A stretch of DNA of 5,376 nt from Mesotoga sp. UBA6090. GTDB taxonomy: Bacteria; Thermotogota; Thermotogae; Petrotogales; Kosmotogaceae. The DNA lies in contig NZ_DIXC01000037.1 in the NCBI RefSeq assembly GCF_002435945.1, forward strand, positions 1-5,376, written 5' to 3'. The notes under the pieces are model-generated. The model saw nothing but the letters and a program-made list of their open reading frames with translations, made no database searches and had not been told where the DNA came from. Below, piece after piece: positions 4,596 through 5,376 of the stretch; positions within the stretch are counted from its first letter, which is position 1, and each line of letters starts with the position of its first letter. The translations under genes were made by a program, and so were the position numbers.

Positions 4596-5376
4596 CTACT
4601 TCGCGGGTTTCTCCGGTAAACCGAGCATCTGCCTGAAAGTCAGTCCCTTTATTCCTTGGCGTGTGTAGACTACCCAGCTTATCAAGAGCTGCAGTACACT
4701 CTGGGTGGTCCAGTAAAGCAACAGTCCAGAGGGGAATGTGGCAAACAGTATCGGGAAGATGACCTGCATAATGACTCCTGATCTTGCCGATCTGGCATCC
4801 TGAGCCGTGAGTAACGAACTGAATACTCCTACGACCACTGTGATAATAATGAATGGTATGTTCTGCACGAAGTTTCCAACGGAAAGATCCTTCCATATGA
4901 GAAAACCCGGTGTATATGCCATCACTTCACTGAAATACCTTATAGCATTGTATAGAAGGATAAGGACTGGCAGCTGAAGAAGTATCGGAAGACATCCCGA
5001 GGCAGGATTGTAACCCTTTTCCTTGTAGAGAGCCATCATTGCTTCCTGCTGCTTTTTGGGATCCTTGTACTTCTTCTTGATTCTATCTACTTCCGGCTGC
5101 AGCATCCTCATCATAAGCATAGATTTAGTCTGGATATGATAAAGAGGATAGAGAATGAATCGAGTCACAATTGTGAAGAGAATCAGTGCCCAACCAAAAT
5201 TTCCAGACCACTGATAGAGCCAGAAAAGGAAGTATACTATCCCGTGATAGATCCAGGAGAAGAAGGTCACTCCCCCGAAATCCTGAAGGTCCTTGACGAT
5301 TGCATCATATTGTTGAGGAAGAGCCTGTTTTACGTGTATCAACCTCATCGGACCGGCAAATGACTCTAGAAGACCT
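4596..5376 (-). CDS. yidC: Membrane protein insertase YidC, N-terminal part outside the window
   Basis: YidC inserts and folds inner-membrane proteins, alone or with SecYEG. The frame is open to the right edge, with nine further codons (ending SFAGP) upstream of the Met at 5348, so that Met is internal. The missing part should hold the first membrane segment and most of the periplasmic P1 domain found in Thermotoga YidC. Counting from Met 5348, the conserved core begins near residue 33. The hydrophilic-groove arginine is Arg63 in FTIVTRFILYP, and the cytoplasmic coiled-coil hairpin is ~83-112 (QPEVDRIKKKYKD...KEKGYNP). Then come GCLPILLQLPV with TM3 (~118-138), PGFLIWKDLS (147-156), TM4 (~164-182) and the last two segments (~192-228) with FPSGLLLYW. 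The short tail ends LPEKPAK. It leads the visible minus operon; yidD and rnpA would be expected further upstream by analogy. Confidence 0.96.
   Translation of the reverse strand, partial: GLLESFAGPMRLIHVKQALPQQYDAIVKDLQDFGGVTFFSWIYHGIVYFLFWLYQWSGNFGWALILFTIVTRFILYPLYHIQTKSMLMMRMLQPEVDRIKKKYKDPKKQQEAMMALYKEKGYNPASGCLPILLQLPVLILLYNAIRYFSEVMAYTPGFLIWKDLSVGNFVQNIPFIIITVVVGVFSSLLTAQDARSARSGVIMQVIFPILFATFPSGLLLYWTTQSVLQLLISWVVYTRQGIKGLTFRQMLGLPEKPAK

Noticed and set aside
5346..5348. Met codon at 5348 as the yidC start
   Set aside because: The frame stays open upstream to the window edge, no Shine-Dalgarno precedes it, and YidC needs an upstream membrane segment and periplasmic region.

Overview
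The window reads as bacterial chromosome from the Thermotogota. Moderate GC suggests a Mesotoga- or Kosmotoga-like member rather than Thermotoga itself. The clues are the protein sequences (a four-histidine cupin that matches Thermotoga maritima TM1459 from memory, and Thermotogota-like YidC and Jag), the tight gene packing, and strong GGAGG-type ribosome binding sites. Species assignment is inference; no search was run.

Layout. Positions 1-972 (minus) hold the first 324 codons of a radical SAM enzyme resembling the uncharacterised COG1031 family; the gene runs off the left edge. A 71-bp divergent spacer separates it from clpX (plus, TTG start at 1044), which overlaps tsaD by one base (TGATG at 2253-2257). 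tsaD ends at 3247, and the stop codon of a minus-strand operon begins at 3248, so convergent genes abut with no intergenic DNA. Read from the right edge leftward, the minus operon is yidC (N-terminal end outside the window), jag/khpB, a TM1459-like cupin, and a small FmdB-type zinc-ribbon protein. No gene-free stretch exceeds about 75 bp. I see no RNA genes, CRISPR arrays, insertion sequences or phage genes.

How the genes fit together. clpX-tsaD pairs the ClpXP unfoldase with the t6A37 tRNA-modification enzyme, both housekeeping functions. yidC-jag is the conserved membrane-insertase/RNA-binding pair often found after rpmH-rnpA near the origin. Two small predicted metal-binding proteins follow it, and their link to YidC/Jag is unexplained.

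Most notable structure: two perfect 10-bp stems with 6-nt loops lie inside tsaD, one 41 nt after its start codon and one near its end. The latter, read on the minus strand, is followed by a T-tract and looks like the intrinsic terminator of the yidC operon, embedded in tsaD coding sequence. Several starts need correction from the longest-ORF choice: clpX at TTG 1044 and jag at ATG 4564. I found no convincing wholly new system; the least understood parts are the radical SAM enzyme and the cupin/FmdB tail of the yidC operon.
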